A stretch of DNA of 64,000 nt from Pseudoselenomonas ruminantium (GCF_900104055.1 NZ_FNJQ01000003.1:81908-145907); one strand, 5' to 3'; positions 41,061 through 50,659 are shown, counted from the first letter of the stretch. Made by a program: numbers and translations. Notes: generated by a model from the letters alone, not told the origin.

Positions 41061-42233
41061 TCATGGACAGTCCTCAGCCGTCAACTGCAGGTAATCGGCG
41101 ATATAGAAGGCCAGCATATAGGAAAAGCGGTCCTCGCTGTCGTCCAGGTCACAGCCAAGCAGTTCTTTTATCTTCCGCAGGCGGTAGCCGATGGTGTTGC
41201 GATGAGTAAAGGTCAGGCGGGCCGTTTCCTGCAGGCTGCTGTTGTGGAACAGATAGGCGCGGAGGGTGGGCAGCAGCTGTGACTGATGCGCCGCATCGTA
41301 ATCAATCAGCGGTTGCAGCTTTTCGCGATGCATTTGCTGTAAAAGACTATGCTGTTCACTCATAAATAACAGACGATAGGGGCCCAGTTCGGAAAAGGAC
41401 AGGAGCGCCGTCTGCTGCAGCCTGGCTGTGGCAGCAGCGGCCCGCGCCTCTTTTAGGGCGGTGGGCAGGTCTGCCAGATTGTCATAAAGCTGGCTGAGGC
41501 CGATATGGCCGGACAGGCAGTCAGCCGGCAGATCCTGGCTAAGTTCTATAATACAGTTATGGATATCCGCGGGAGGTTGTCCGAAGACCAATAAAATCTG
41601 CCGGGCATGGCAGAGGATACTGTAGAATCTGGTGAAATGGTTCAGCCGCCGCTTGCAGGTCAGACGGATCAGCTGTTCCTGATCGTGGCTCAGCTGGGCT
41701 GCAGTCAAAGGGAAGACGACCAGTTGAAAGGGAAGGTTCAAAAGTCCCCGTGCCGTTAATTCCTGCTGGCATTTTTCGCCCTGGCTGCCGCCTGATAGCA
41801 GTCCAGCCAGCAGATTTTCCAAGCGGCTTTCCTGCTCCTGGGCGTGAAGCAGGCGGCTGCAATAATCCTGCATGATGTCGGCGATATGGATCTTCCAGGG
41901 CATGGTAAATAAGGGAAAATGCTTTTCCTTACAGAAGTCGATGATTTCCGGCGGGATGTCTGCAGGCCGGATGTATTTACCTGTATTGAGGATCAGCCCG
42001 CATACCCGGTGGCGGATCAGTTCGGTGATGAAGTCCTGCAGCCAGTTCTCCTGCATGGAGGCCAGGCCAGTGGAAATCACCAGCTCGTGCCCCCGGAAAA
42101 AATCACAGTTGCCGATGTCTTCGCAGAGCTGTACCCAGGTGAATTCCCTGGTCAGGCCGTTGGTGCCGGTCAGCAGCTTTAATTGGTATCTTTCTTTGGT
42201 GTGGTTATAGATTTCCTCTAATGAAATCGACAT
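41061..42233 (-). CDS. PucR-family transcription regulator
   Basis: 390 residues from ATG 42233 (GGAGGG ahead). N-terminal PucR sensor domain: LLTGTNGLTREFTWVQLCED, VISTGLASMQENWLQDFITE and the later FPLFTMPWKIHIADIMQDY. C-terminal helix-turn-helix LQETARLTFTHRNTIGYRLR plus KIKELLGCDLDD. It faces away from the GABA aminotransferase cluster across a 200-base gap, so it likely controls that cluster. Confidence 0.87.
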   Translation of the reverse strand: MSISLEEIYNHTKERYQLKLLTGTNGLTREFTWVQLCEDIGNCDFFRGHELVISTGLASMQENWLQDFITELIRHRVCGLILNTGKYIRPADIPPEIIDFCKEKHFPLFTMPWKIHIADIMQDYCSRLLHAQEQESRLENLLAGLLSGGSQGEKCQQELTARGLLNLPFQLVVFPLTAAQLSHDQEQLIRLTCKRRLNHFTRFYSILCHARQILLVFGQPPADIHNCIIELSQDLPADCLSGHIGLSQLYDNLADLPTALKEARAAAATARLQQTALLSFSELGPYRLLFMSEQHSLLQQMHREKLQPLIDYDAAHQSQLLPTLRAYLFHNSSLQETARLTFTHRNTIGYRLRKIKELLGCDLDDSEDRFSYMLAFYIADYLQLTAEDCP

Positions 42234-42363
42234 GCAAATCCCTCCCTTGTGAGGAAGTATACTACACTTGTGCAGAAAGCACAAATGAATGTGGGAATAT
42301 AGGGCTCAGCGTACCTTGCATGGTCAATGGACAGGTAGTAGACTATACCCATCGAACAAAAAC

Positions 42364-42421
42364 GAAACGGCACAGCAACGGCGCTGACAGCAACGCCCGG
42401 GCTGTGCCGTTTATTTATTTT
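42364..42421 (+). terminator. Terminator-like hairpin in the leader of the GABA cluster
   Basis: AAACGGCACAGC pairs with GCTGTGCCGTTT around an inner GC-rich loop and is followed by ATTTATTTTT. It ends 17 bases before the aminotransferase start. No plus-strand gene lies upstream, so an attenuator is more likely than an ordinary terminator. Confidence 0.6.
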
Positions 42422-42438
42422 TGACAGGGGGAATCCAT

Positions 42439-43827
42439 ATGTTAAGAGATGCATTACCGGCAATCATTACGGATACGCTGCCCGGCCCGAAGTCGGCAGA
42501 ACTCATCAAGCGCCGTGAAGAGGCGGTGCCTTCTGCGATACACTGCATTTATCCTGTAGCCATGAAGCGGGCTGCCGGAGCCATCATCGAAGATCTGGAT
42601 GGCAATCGTTTCCTGGATTGGATTGGCGGTGTCGGCGTGCTGAATATCGGTCACGCGCATCCGGAGGTCATTGCGGCTGTAAAAGAGCAGGCCGATAAAT
42701 ACTTCCATGGAATGTTCAATGTGGTCACGCATGAGGGCTATGTGAAGCTGGCGGAGAAACTGAATGCGATTGCACCGGTCAAAGGAGAGAAGAAGCGTAC
42801 TTATTTTGCCAACAGCGGCGCGGAGGCCGATGAAAACGCCGTGAAGATTGCCAAGGCCTTTACTGGCCGCCCCAATATCATCGTATTTACTGGCGCCTTC
42901 CATGGCCGCACGCTGCTGACCATGTCCATGACGGCCAAGAAAGCCTATGCACGGGGCATGGGGCCGTTCCCGGACGGGGTATATCGGGCCGAGTTCCCCT
43001 ATCTCTACCGCCGTCCGCTGGGCATGCCCAAGGAATCCGCCATTGGCTACTATGTGGAAAAATTGCAGGAGGTCTTTGAAAATGCTTCGCCTGCTGACCA
43101 GGTGGCTGCCATGGTGGTGGAACCCCTGCAAGGCGAAGGCGGGTTTATTCCCGCACCAATTGAATGGGTGAAGGCCCTTCGCCGGATCTGTGACAAGCAT
43201 GGCATCCTGTTGATTGCCGATGAAGTACAGTCCGGATTCTGCCGTACCGGGCGCATGTTTGCCTCAGATTACTGGAAGGAAGCAGGCGTGATGCCGGATA
43301 TCATCGCCACGGCCAAATCCATTGCGGCAGGCGTTCCACTCAGCGCCATCATTGCCCGGGAGGAAATCATGCAGGCTGTGCCCGGCGGCGTGATTGGCGG
43401 CACCTTTGGCGGCAACGCGCTGGCCTGTGCAGCCGCTTTGAAGACCATTGAAATCATGGAACGCGACCATCTGGCGGAAAAATCTTTGGCTATGGGGCGC
43501 AAGGTCATGGCCCGCTATCAGCAGTGGCAGGAAAAATACGATGTTGTAGGCGATGTGCGCGGCCTTGGCGGCATGGTGGGCATTGAATTCGTCAAGGATT
43601 CCTGGAGCAAGGAACCGGCGCCGGAACTGACGGCAGATATTATCAACGAAGCAGCACGGCAGGGCTTGCTGGTGGAAGGCGCCGGCATCCATGGCAATGT
43701 CATCCGTTTCCTGGCGCCGCTGGTAATGAGCGATGAACAGCTCGAAGCGGGCCTGAACATCTTTGAACGGGCCTTGCAGAAGTGCATTGGCTATGAAGAG
43801 AGCAGCCAGGAAAAAATAACCGGTTAA
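42439..43827 (+). CDS. gabT: Class III aminotransferase, 4-aminobutyrate type
   Basis: 462 residues from ATG 42439 (GGGGGAA ahead). PLP blocks in order: YFANSGAEADENAVKIAK, VFTGAFHGRTLLTMSMTAKK, LLIADEVQSGFCRTGRMFA, and the Schiff-base Lys in IIATAKSIAAGVPLSA. Pairs with the Fe-dependent dehydrogenase next door, as expected for GABA to succinate semialdehyde to 4-hydroxybutyrate. Ornithine or other omega-amino donors are possible. Confidence 0.82.
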   Translation: MLRDALPAIITDTLPGPKSAELIKRREEAVPSAIHCIYPVAMKRAAGAIIEDLDGNRFLDWIGGVGVLNIGHAHPEVIAAVKEQADKYFHGMFNVVTHEGYVKLAEKLNAIAPVKGEKKRTYFANSGAEADENAVKIAKAFTGRPNIIVFTGAFHGRTLLTMSMTAKKAYARGMGPFPDGVYRAEFPYLYRRPLGMPKESAIGYYVEKLQEVFENASPADQVAAMVVEPLQGEGGFIPAPIEWVKALRRICDKHGILLIADEVQSGFCRTGRMFASDYWKEAGVMPDIIATAKSIAAGVPLSAIIAREEIMQAVPGGVIGGTFGGNALACAAALKTIEIMERDHLAEKSLAMGRKVMARYQQWQEKYDVVGDVRGLGGMVGIEFVKDSWSKEPAPELTADIINEAARQGLLVEGAGIHGNVIRFLAPLVMSDEQLEAGLNIFERALQKCIGYEESSQEKITG

Positions 43828-43839
43828 GAGGTGCTTTGC

Positions 43840-44955
43840 ATGCAGTCATTCAAGATATCGCCCCATATTCATCTGGCCGCTTCCTGCGGGGAGTTTTGTC
43901 AGGAATTTCAAGTAGGGGAAGGGGATTTGCTGTTCGCCAGCCGCAGGACGCAGGAGCATTATCTGCAGGGGCTGGGACAGGGCGCCATCCGCGTGGATTA
44001 CCGCGATTTTGGCACTGGGGAACCCACGGATAAGATGGTGGAAGGAATTGCCGCGGCTTTGGCCGGACAGGAATACAAGCGGGTGATCGCCATCGGCGGC
44101 GGGACCATCCTCGATGTGGCTAAACTATTCGCGCTGCAGCAGCTTTTGCCGATAGACAGGCTTTTTCAGCAGGAAATACAGCCCCGCAAGAAATGTGAAT
44201 TGGTTTTGGTGCCGACAACCTGCGGCACCGGTAGTGAGATGACGAATATTTCCATCCTGTCGCTGACCAGCTTGTCCACGAAAATGGGGCTGGACCATGA
44301 CGCCCTGTATGCGGATCATGCGGTGCTGATCCCTGAATTATTGCAGGGCTTGCCGGACAAGGCCTTTGGGGCCAGCGCCATCGATGCGTTGATCCATGCC
44401 ATGGAGTCATTCACATCGCCCCGGGCCACGGCCTTCACGCAGATGTTTTCGCTGCAGGCCATGGATTGGATCATTCGTGGCTTTCAGGATATGGCCGCCC
44501 AGGGGAAGGCGGCACGGGAAAAGCATCTGGAAAAGTTCTTGCTGGCCAGTGCTTATGCAGGGATAGCCTTTGGCAATGCCGGCTGCGCGGCCGTGCATGC
44601 CCTAAGCTATCCGCTGGGCGCCGCCAAGCATGTGCCTCATGGCGAGGCAAATGCGGTCATGCTCCTGCCGGTGTACAGGTTGTATCAGGAAAAGCGGTAT
44701 GACGGCAGTCTGCGGGAGTTATGCCAGCATCTGGCCATGCTGTTGGATTGTCCGGAAACAACTGTCTGGTCCCGGCTGGAGGAATTGTTGTCGGTCATCC
44801 TGAACTGGAAAAAGCTTTCCGGTTACGGGGTGACCGAGGCGGAATTAGCGGATTTTGCCGCAGTGGTCATGACCAAACAAAAGCGGCTGATGGCCAATAA
44901 TTATGTGACCTTAACCCGTGCTGATGTGGACAGGATATATAAGGAACTCTGTTGA
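43840..44955 (+). CDS. Iron-containing alcohol dehydrogenase (4-hydroxybutyrate dehydrogenase-like)
   Basis: 371 residues from ATG 43840. NAD-binding AIGGGTILDVAKLFALQQ and TTCGTGSEMTNISILSL; metal-binding ASAIDALIHAMESFTSP and HALSYPLGAAKHVPHGEANA. Starts 12 bases after gabT; reduction of succinate semialdehyde is inferred from that pairing. Confidence 0.82.
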   Translation: MQSFKISPHIHLAASCGEFCQEFQVGEGDLLFASRRTQEHYLQGLGQGAIRVDYRDFGTGEPTDKMVEGIAAALAGQEYKRVIAIGGGTILDVAKLFALQQLLPIDRLFQQEIQPRKKCELVLVPTTCGTGSEMTNISILSLTSLSTKMGLDHDALYADHAVLIPELLQGLPDKAFGASAIDALIHAMESFTSPRATAFTQMFSLQAMDWIIRGFQDMAAQGKAAREKHLEKFLLASAYAGIAFGNAGCAAVHALSYPLGAAKHVPHGEANAVMLLPVYRLYQEKRYDGSLRELCQHLAMLLDCPETTVWSRLEELLSVILNWKKLSGYGVTEAELADFAAVVMTKQKRLMANNYVTLTRADVDRIYKELC

Positions 44956-44978
44956 GTCGATAAAGTGAGGGAGCCAAT

Positions 44979-46367
44979 ATGCGAACAGAACATGATTTTT
45001 TGGGTGAGTTAGAGGTGCCGGATAAGGCATTGTACGGTGTGCAGACCATGCGGGCCAGGGAAAATTTCCAGATTACCGGCCAGCGTCTGGACCGGGACTT
45101 CATTGCCGCGCTGGCCAAGGTCAAGAAAGCGGCGGCGATTGCCAATATGGAAACGGGGCGTCTGGAGCAGAAGATTGGTCAGGGAATCATTGCGGCGGCC
45201 AATGAGGTGATCAGCGGGCTCTGGGATGCGGAATTTCCTGTAGACCCGGTACAGGGGGGCGCGGGAACGTCCATCAATATGAATATGAACGAGGTATTAG
45301 CTAACCGTGCATTGGATTTTTTAGGGGAAGCCCGCGGCAGTTATGAGATCGTTTCACCCAATAATCATGTCAATATGGCCCAGTCCACCAACGATGCATT
45401 CCCGACGGCCATCAAGGTTTGCCTCTGTGTGAAGGGGAAGCGTATGCTGGACAGCCTGGAACAGATGGAAATGCTTCTGCGTCAGAAAGCATCCGAATTC
45501 CATGATGTCCTGAAGATGGGGCGCACGCATCTGCAGGATGCCGTTCCCATCACCTTAGGCCAGGAAATGGCCGGCTATGCCAGTGCCGTATCCCGCTGCC
45601 GGAAGCGCATCCGGCAGGCCATGGAAGGGCTCCATGCCGTGAACATGGGCGCAACAGCTGTGGGGACGGGACTGAATGCAGAACCGGAATACATCAAACG
45701 GGTGGTGGTGCATTTAGCGGCTATAACCCATGAGAACTTCTACACGGCGGACAATCTGGTGGATGCCACCAATAATACCGATGCGTTTGCGGACATGTCG
45801 GCAGCATTGAAGAATACCGCGCTGGTGCTGATCAAGATGGCCAATGATATCCGCCTGATGGCTTCCGGCCCCCGTTGCGGCTTCAATGAGCTGAAACTGC
45901 CGGCCCGCCAGCCGGGTTCTTCCATAATGCCCGGCAAAGTGAATCCGGTCATGGCTGAGGTGCTGGATCAGGTCTGCTATCAGGTTATCGGCAATGATCT
46001 GGCCTTGTCTTTAGCCGTGGAGAATGGGCAGTTTGAACTGAATGTGATGGAGCCGGTCATGGCGTTCAATTTGTTTAACTCCTTGAATTACCTGAGAAAT
46101 GGTGTGGATGCCTTCTGCGAGAAGCTGTTGCAGGATCTGCAGGCAAACCGCCAGCAGTGTCAGGAGTGGGTGAACAACAGTGTGGGCATCGTTACCGCGT
46201 TGCTTCCCCATATCGGTTATGAGAATTCAGCCCGTATGGCCCGAAAAGCCTATAATACAGGCCGTCCCATCCGGGAAATCATCATGGAGGAGGGCCTGCT
46301 CACCGCTGACCGCCTGCAAAGCATCCTGTCGCCGGAAAATATGACTAGGCCGGGAATTGCTGGGTGA
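44979..46367 (+). CDS. aspA: Aspartate ammonia-lyase
   Basis: 462 residues. Fumarase/aspartase superfamily: GTSINMNMNEVLANRAL, VNMAQSTNDAFPTAIKV, and the catalytic loop GSSIMPGKVNPVMAEV. The early DFLGELEVPDKALYGVQTMR is of the aspartase type. Yields fumarate and ammonia from aspartate, useful for fumarate respiration. 23 bases after the dehydrogenase, same operon. Confidence 0.92.
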   Translation: MRTEHDFLGELEVPDKALYGVQTMRARENFQITGQRLDRDFIAALAKVKKAAAIANMETGRLEQKIGQGIIAAANEVISGLWDAEFPVDPVQGGAGTSINMNMNEVLANRALDFLGEARGSYEIVSPNNHVNMAQSTNDAFPTAIKVCLCVKGKRMLDSLEQMEMLLRQKASEFHDVLKMGRTHLQDAVPITLGQEMAGYASAVSRCRKRIRQAMEGLHAVNMGATAVGTGLNAEPEYIKRVVVHLAAITHENFYTADNLVDATNNTDAFADMSAALKNTALVLIKMANDIRLMASGPRCGFNELKLPARQPGSSIMPGKVNPVMAEVLDQVCYQVIGNDLALSLAVENGQFELNVMEPVMAFNLFNSLNYLRNGVDAFCEKLLQDLQANRQQCQEWVNNSVGIVTALLPHIGYENSARMARKAYNTGRPIREIIMEEGLLTADRLQSILSPENMTRPGIAG

Positions 46368-46425
46368 TTGGTAAGTCGTTTGGACAATCTTAGGCCAGTA
46401 GTTCACTATCCTCCGTTTAAAAACA

Positions 46426-46463
46426 CCCCGTCCTGCAGCTGCTTTACAGGGCGGGGATTTTGT
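46426..46463 (+). terminator. Terminator after aspA
   Basis: CCCCGTCCTG and CAGGGCGGGG pair across 11 bases, followed by ATTTTGTG. Confidence 0.8.
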
Positions 46464-46536
46464 GTGCCGGCAGGTTTTTGCCTGCTTTTGCAGAATACTA
46501 TATTAGGAGAGTTTGTGTCGTAAGTATGGTGATAGC

Positions 46537-47499
46537 ATGGCAAGAAGTTTTTATGCAGTTATTCTGGATGATGGGCAGAAGAAGATCTGCCGTACGAATG
46601 CGGAGTTCCAGCAGTTGCTGAAGTGGCAGCGGCACAGCCAGCACAAGGGGTTTGATTCTTATATGGATGCCTGTGTATGGCTGGATAGTCCCGCAGATTT
46701 TCCTCGGGAGAAGCTTTATTACGCGGTCAGGAAAGGGCATAAGCCGGGGATTTATCGCGATACGAATGAATTCCTGGCCCAACTGCGGGGCTATGCCGGT
46801 TGTGAAGGGAAAGGCTTCTATACCTTGGCGGGAGCAAGGCACTGGCTGAATGAAGGCCGGGGAGAAGCCTGCTGCCTGGAGGCTGCCGAGGTCAGATATA
46901 GACTGACGGAACGATTCCAGGATGCAAAGTCTTTGGCCGGCAATATCCTGCATTGGCTCTGGGTGATGCTCTCGACCTCCCTCTACAAGCGGCGGCAGCT
47001 TCGCCAAAGGCTGCTGGATCTGTCAGAGCGGCAGAAGCCGTGGCTTTATTGCCGGATCAAGACGGATAACCCGCTGGTCATTTATACCGATGCTTCTTAC
47101 CGCAAGCGCAAGGGCACGGGATATGCGGCGGTGATAATCGACACGGTGACTAATGCGGAATTTTATGTAGGCGGGCAGGATAAAGAGATAAGATCTTCCT
47201 GTCGGGCAGAATTATGCGCCATCATCAGGGCATTGCAGATGATCGACAGCAAATGTGCTGCACCCGTGGAAATCCGTACGGATGCCCTGTCCCTGGTGAT
47301 GATGGCCGGTCCGAAAAAGCTGAAACATCTGCATGACCTGCATTGGAAGAAAAAATCCGTGGCGAATATTGACCTGTGGCAGCAGTTTTATGAATTTACC
47401 CAGCAGCGGACGATAATGGTCAACTGGGTACGGGGGCATAATGGCAATCGTTATAATGGCAGTTGCGATAGGATTGCTGGCCAGTGTGCAGAGCATTGA
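46537..47499 (+). CDS. RNase H-like protein with two hybrid-binding domains
   Basis: 320 residues from ATG 46537. Two caulimovirus-viroplasmin/HBD units at about 3-50 (FYAVILDDGQKKICRTNAEF) and 65-115 (YYAVRKGHKPGIYRDTNEFL). The C-terminal RNase H domain has IYTDASYRKRKGTGYAAVII, the Glu in SSCRAELCAIIRAL, DALSLVMMAG and CDRIAGQ, consistent with the D-E-D-D set. Role: removes RNA from RNA-DNA hybrids. Confidence 0.82.
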   Translation: MARSFYAVILDDGQKKICRTNAEFQQLLKWQRHSQHKGFDSYMDACVWLDSPADFPREKLYYAVRKGHKPGIYRDTNEFLAQLRGYAGCEGKGFYTLAGARHWLNEGRGEACCLEAAEVRYRLTERFQDAKSLAGNILHWLWVMLSTSLYKRRQLRQRLLDLSERQKPWLYCRIKTDNPLVIYTDASYRKRKGTGYAAVIIDTVTNAEFYVGGQDKEIRSSCRAELCAIIRALQMIDSKCAAPVEIRTDALSLVMMAGPKKLKHLHDLHWKKKSVANIDLWQQFYEFTQQRTIMVNWVRGHNGNRYNGSCDRIAGQCAEH

Positions 47500-47550
47500 A
47501 CAGAGTCGTTTAGGCTGTTGACGCAGCATAATCATGAGGAGGCGTATTTA

Positions 47551-48441
47551 TTGAATGAACGGAAAAAAGGTCTGCTCATGGTATGTATGGGCGCGACCAT
47601 GTGGGGCGGCAGCGGCGTGGCCGGGCAATACCTGCTGCAGGATTGCGGCTTTTCCACGGAGTGGCTCGTGGTGTCCCGGATGCTGCTGGCGGGTGTCATC
47701 CTGCTGGTGAGCGATGCCTGTATGTATCGCGAGAGCATCTTCCATATCTGGCAGGATAAGAAAGATGCTCTCGAAGTGCTGTTGTTTGCTATTTGGGGGA
47801 TGCTCGCAGTACAGTATACGTATTTTGCCTGCATCAAGGCGGGCAATGCGGCTACGGCTACGGTGCTGCAATACCTGATGCCGGTGTTTATCGTCGGCTA
47901 TACGGCTTTGAAAAATCGGAAGCTGCCCCGGTATCTGGAACTCATCTGCGTGGGCATGGCTGTAGGGGGAACCTTCATTCTGGTCACTCATGGCAGTCTG
48001 GATAAACTATCGATTTCGCCCTTGGCCCTGTTCTGGGGATTGGCTTCGGCCTTGGCGGCGGCTTTCTACACCATGCAGCCCAAGCGCCTGATCCGCAAAT
48101 GGCGGCCGACCTTGGTGGTGGGCTGGGGCATGCTGCTGGGCGGGCTTGCCCTTTCGCTGCTGTGTCCGCCCTGGAACTTTGTGGGGATCTGGCATCCTCT
48201 GGCCGGCCTTACTTATGCCTATATCATCCTATTCGGTACCGTGGTGGCCTTTGGCTGTTATCTTGGCAGTATTAAATACATCCAGCCGGCGGAAGCCAGT
48301 ATCCTCGGTTCGCTGGAGCCGTTATCGGCAATCGTCTTTTCCCTGCTGTTCTTGAATGCCAGCTTCGGCATTATGGACTTATTGGGCACGGCGTTGATCA
48401 TCGGCACGGTATTCCTGCTGGCCAGACGTGGCAGTGAATGA
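47551..48441 (+). CDS. EamA/DMT-family membrane transporter
   Basis: 296 residues from TTG 47551 with AGGAGG eight bases ahead. Ten hydrophobic helices in two EamA repeats; GATMWGGSGVAGQYLL opens the first, and IKYIQPAEASILGSLEPLSA is the family's late signature. Substrate unknown. Confidence 0.85.
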   Translation: MNERKKGLLMVCMGATMWGGSGVAGQYLLQDCGFSTEWLVVSRMLLAGVILLVSDACMYRESIFHIWQDKKDALEVLLFAIWGMLAVQYTYFACIKAGNAATATVLQYLMPVFIVGYTALKNRKLPRYLELICVGMAVGGTFILVTHGSLDKLSISPLALFWGLASALAAAFYTMQPKRLIRKWRPTLVVGWGMLLGGLALSLLCPPWNFVGIWHPLAGLTYAYIILFGTVVAFGCYLGSIKYIQPAEASILGSLEPLSAIVFSLLFLNASFGIMDLLGTALIIGTVFLLARRGSE

Positions 48442-48514
48442 GGTTTAGGCAGGATTTTGCCCCTAAAAAGCGAAATATGCAGAAAGATGGTATTGAGGGC
48501 AGAAGGAGAGCATT

Positions 48515-48898
48515 ATGGAAAAGAAAGCATCTTACCTTGAACACGCGGCGGTGACCGTGGCCGATATCGAATGGAGTCGGAATTTTTTCCAAACGGTGCT
48601 GGGCATGACGGAAACCCGGCGCAAGGAAAAGGATGGCGTCCTGCAGCAGGTATGGCTGAAAGGCGGCCTGCAGCTGGTAGCGGCCCCGGAAGATCCTGCA
48701 GCAGGCCGGGGGCATCATCTGGGCATTGTGGTGCAGGATTTTAAGGCAGTCTTGCAGGAAATGCTCACATATGAGGGCGTACATCCTTTGGAAGGCAAGC
48801 CGGAAAAATGGGTGCAGCTCCCGGACGGGCTGGTTCTGGAGCTTTTCCAGGAAAAGCCGGGAGCCATTGAAAAAGTTTTAGCTGTGGAAGTAAAATAA
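48515..48898 (+). CDS. VOC/glyoxalase family protein
   Basis: 127 residues. EHAAVTVADIEWSRNFFQTV and GHHLGIVVQDFKAVLQEM, with a late LPDGLVLELFQEKPG, make the paired beta-alpha-beta-beta-beta units; His and Glu are metal candidates. Substrate unknown. Confidence 0.82.
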   Translation: MEKKASYLEHAAVTVADIEWSRNFFQTVLGMTETRRKEKDGVLQQVWLKGGLQLVAAPEDPAAGRGHHLGIVVQDFKAVLQEMLTYEGVHPLEGKPEKWVQLPDGLVLELFQEKPGAIEKVLAVEVK

Positions 48899-48993
48899 GC
48901 AGAATGGCTTGCCTGGATGAAAGCGGTATTGACATTACAGGTCCTTTACCGTATCCTTAAAGCAGACAATTTCAATTGGTACCTGCTGCCACC

Positions 48994-49055
48994 GGGTAGC
49001 AGGAGAAGCGCCATTTTCTTATCGTTAGGTCTTGGAAGATAAGAAAGTGGCGCTG
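48994..49055 (+). terminator. Long hairpin upstream of the Nim-like gene
   Basis: GCGCCATTTTCTTATC pairs with GATAAGAAAGTGGCGC, one mismatch, then TGTTTTC. It could end the glyoxalase transcript or attenuate the next gene, whose ATG is 22 bases on. Confidence 0.55.
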
Positions 49056-49076
49056 TTTTCATAGGGAGGAATATAT

Positions 49077-49553
49077 ATGTTCAGGAAAATGCGCAGATTC
49101 AAGCAGCAGCTTGGTGAGGACGAATGCAGGAAAGTCCTGCGGGAACAGAAGCGGGGCGTCTTATCTGTGCTCGGTGATGATGGCTATCCCTATGGCATTC
49201 CTATGAACCATTGGTACTCAGAGACAGATGGCGTGATTTACTTTCATAGTGCGAAAGCGGGGCATAAGCTTGATGCCATCAAGGCCTATGACAAGGTGAG
49301 TTTCTGTGTCCACGATGAAGGTTACAGGAATCCGGGGGAATGGGCACTGAATATCAAAAGCGTGGTGGTCTTTGGCAGGATCAAGCTGGTGGCGGACGAA
49401 GATAAGGCCAGAGAAATCGGCACCGCTTTGGTGAGGAAATTTACCGATGATGAAGCCTATCTGGAAAAAGAGCTGAAGCATGCCCTGCCCCGAGTGCAGT
49501 GCCTGGCTTTAGTACCGGAACATATGACTGGCAAATTGGTCAATGAATCATAA
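49077..49553 (+). CDS. Pyridoxamine 5'-phosphate oxidase-family protein (Nim-like)
   Basis: 158 residues. Split beta-barrel flavin fold: KVLREQKRGVLSVLGDDGYP and GIPMNHWYSETDGVIYFHSA followed by AGHKLDAIKAYDKVSFCVHD, matching the nitroimidazole-reductase-like branch. Binds FMN by family; real substrate unknown. Confidence 0.8.
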   Translation: MFRKMRRFKQQLGEDECRKVLREQKRGVLSVLGDDGYPYGIPMNHWYSETDGVIYFHSAKAGHKLDAIKAYDKVSFCVHDEGYRNPGEWALNIKSVVVFGRIKLVADEDKAREIGTALVRKFTDDEAYLEKELKHALPRVQCLALVPEHMTGKLVNES

Positions 49554-49570
49554 GCATGTGTGGTCATAAA

Positions 49571-49621
49571 AAAATGAAGAGGATTACTGCATTGATCACT
49601 GCAGTAGTCCTCTTCATTTAT
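49571..49621. terminator. Bidirectional terminator
   Basis: AATGAAGAGGATTACTGCA pairs with TGCAGTAGTCCTCTTCATT, one mismatch, with T/A runs on both sides. It separates the convergent Nim-like and MerR-type genes. Confidence 0.85.
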
Positions 49622-49634
49622 TATACTGGTGGGG

Positions 49635-50006
49635 TTATTTCAAATGGGGGCATTTCTTGGCCATGAGTTCCTCGTAATGGGCAATCTTGTAGTCCAGCCG
49701 TTCCATGGTGGCCTTGAGCTGTTCATATTGTTCCTGCAGGCGGGCGCGCTGCTCCACCAGGATATCCTTGCGGGCTTCTTCCGTGCCTTCCTTGAAGAAC
49801 AGGTCCACATATTCGATCAGGGCTTCCACCTGTACGCCGGCACTGCGCATGCATTTGGAAAACTCCACCCAGCCACAGGCGGTCTCGTCAAAATCCCGGA
49901 TGCCGTTTTCCTTGCGGGGCACATGGGGGATAAGGCCGATGCGCTCGTAGTAGCGGATGGTGTCCGCAGAAAGATCGTATTTTTCGCTGACTTCCTTGAT
50001 GGTCAT
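49635..50006 (-). CDS. MerR-family transcription regulator
   Basis: 123 residues from ATG 50006 (AGGTGAT ahead). MTIKEVSEKYDLSADTIRYY plus ERIGLIPHVPRKENGIRDFD is the MerR winged helix; a long coiled coil follows. The ending KKCPHLK lacks the metal-binding cysteine set, so small-molecule or redox sensing is likelier. The spacer CTTGGAGTCCACTCCAAG at about 50055-50072 is a good MerR-type palindrome in its own promoter. Confidence 0.87.
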   Translation of the reverse strand: MTIKEVSEKYDLSADTIRYYERIGLIPHVPRKENGIRDFDETACGWVEFSKCMRSAGVQVEALIEYVDLFFKEGTEEARKDILVEQRARLQEQYEQLKATMERLDYKIAHYEELMAKKCPHLK

Positions 50007-50054
50007 GCATATCACCTCGTTGTCCTAACATTATCTTATGGCATCAGTTTAACA

Positions 50055-50072
50055 CTTGGAGTCCACTCCAAG
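50055..50072. promoter_or_regulatory. Probable MerR-type operator
   Basis: CTTGGAGTCCACTCCAAG, a near-perfect 18-base palindrome about 50 bases upstream of the MerR-type gene. MerR proteins sit in the long spacer between -35 and -10 boxes, and palindromes like this are typical. Confidence 0.65.
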
Positions 50073-50197
50073 TCAAGAAGAAAATTTTTTGTCAGGACAG
50101 GAAAAAGTTAAAACGTCAAGAGGAAGTTTTATCTATGGCAAAACGGGAACACTGGCGTTATAATGAACAGAGTATATTTTGAGGTGAGACATATTTT

Positions 50198-50659
50198 ATG
50201 CGGATTTATGTGGATGCAGATGCTTGTCCAGTCGTAAAGCTGACGGAGCAAGTGGCCAGGAAATATGACCTGCCGGTGACGCTTCTCTGTGACACCAACC
50301 ATATACTGACTTCGGATTACAGCGAGGTGCGCGTGATTGGTGCCGGGGCAGATGCTGTTGACCTGGCACTCATAAACCTCTGCCAAGCTGGTGATATCGT
50401 GGTAACCCAGGATTATGGAGTGGCAGCGATGGCGTTGGGGAAGAAGGCGTATGCGATTCATCAGAACGGTTGGCGGTATACTGCTGAAAATATCGACCGT
50501 CTGCTGATGGAGCGACATATGGCGAAAAAGGCAAGGCGTTCCAAGAAGAAGGTACATCTAAAAGGCCCGGCTAGACGTACCGATGAAGATGACGAGAAAT
50601 TTGCAGCAGGGCTTATCCGTTTGCTTGAACTGGTGAGAAGCAGTGAGGGATTGGCCTGA
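50198..50659 (+). CDS. YaiI/YqxD (UPF0178) family protein
   Basis: 153 residues. MRIYVDADACPVVKLTEQVA, DTNHIL, GADAVDLALINLCQAGDIVV and TQDYGVAAMALGKKA are the family's hallmark; conserved Asp residues suggest a PIN-like metal site. Function not established. Confidence 0.88.
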   Translation: MRIYVDADACPVVKLTEQVARKYDLPVTLLCDTNHILTSDYSEVRVIGAGADAVDLALINLCQAGDIVVTQDYGVAAMALGKKAYAIHQNGWRYTAENIDRLLMERHMAKKARRSKKKVHLKGPARRTDEDDEKFAAGLIRLLELVRSSEGLA

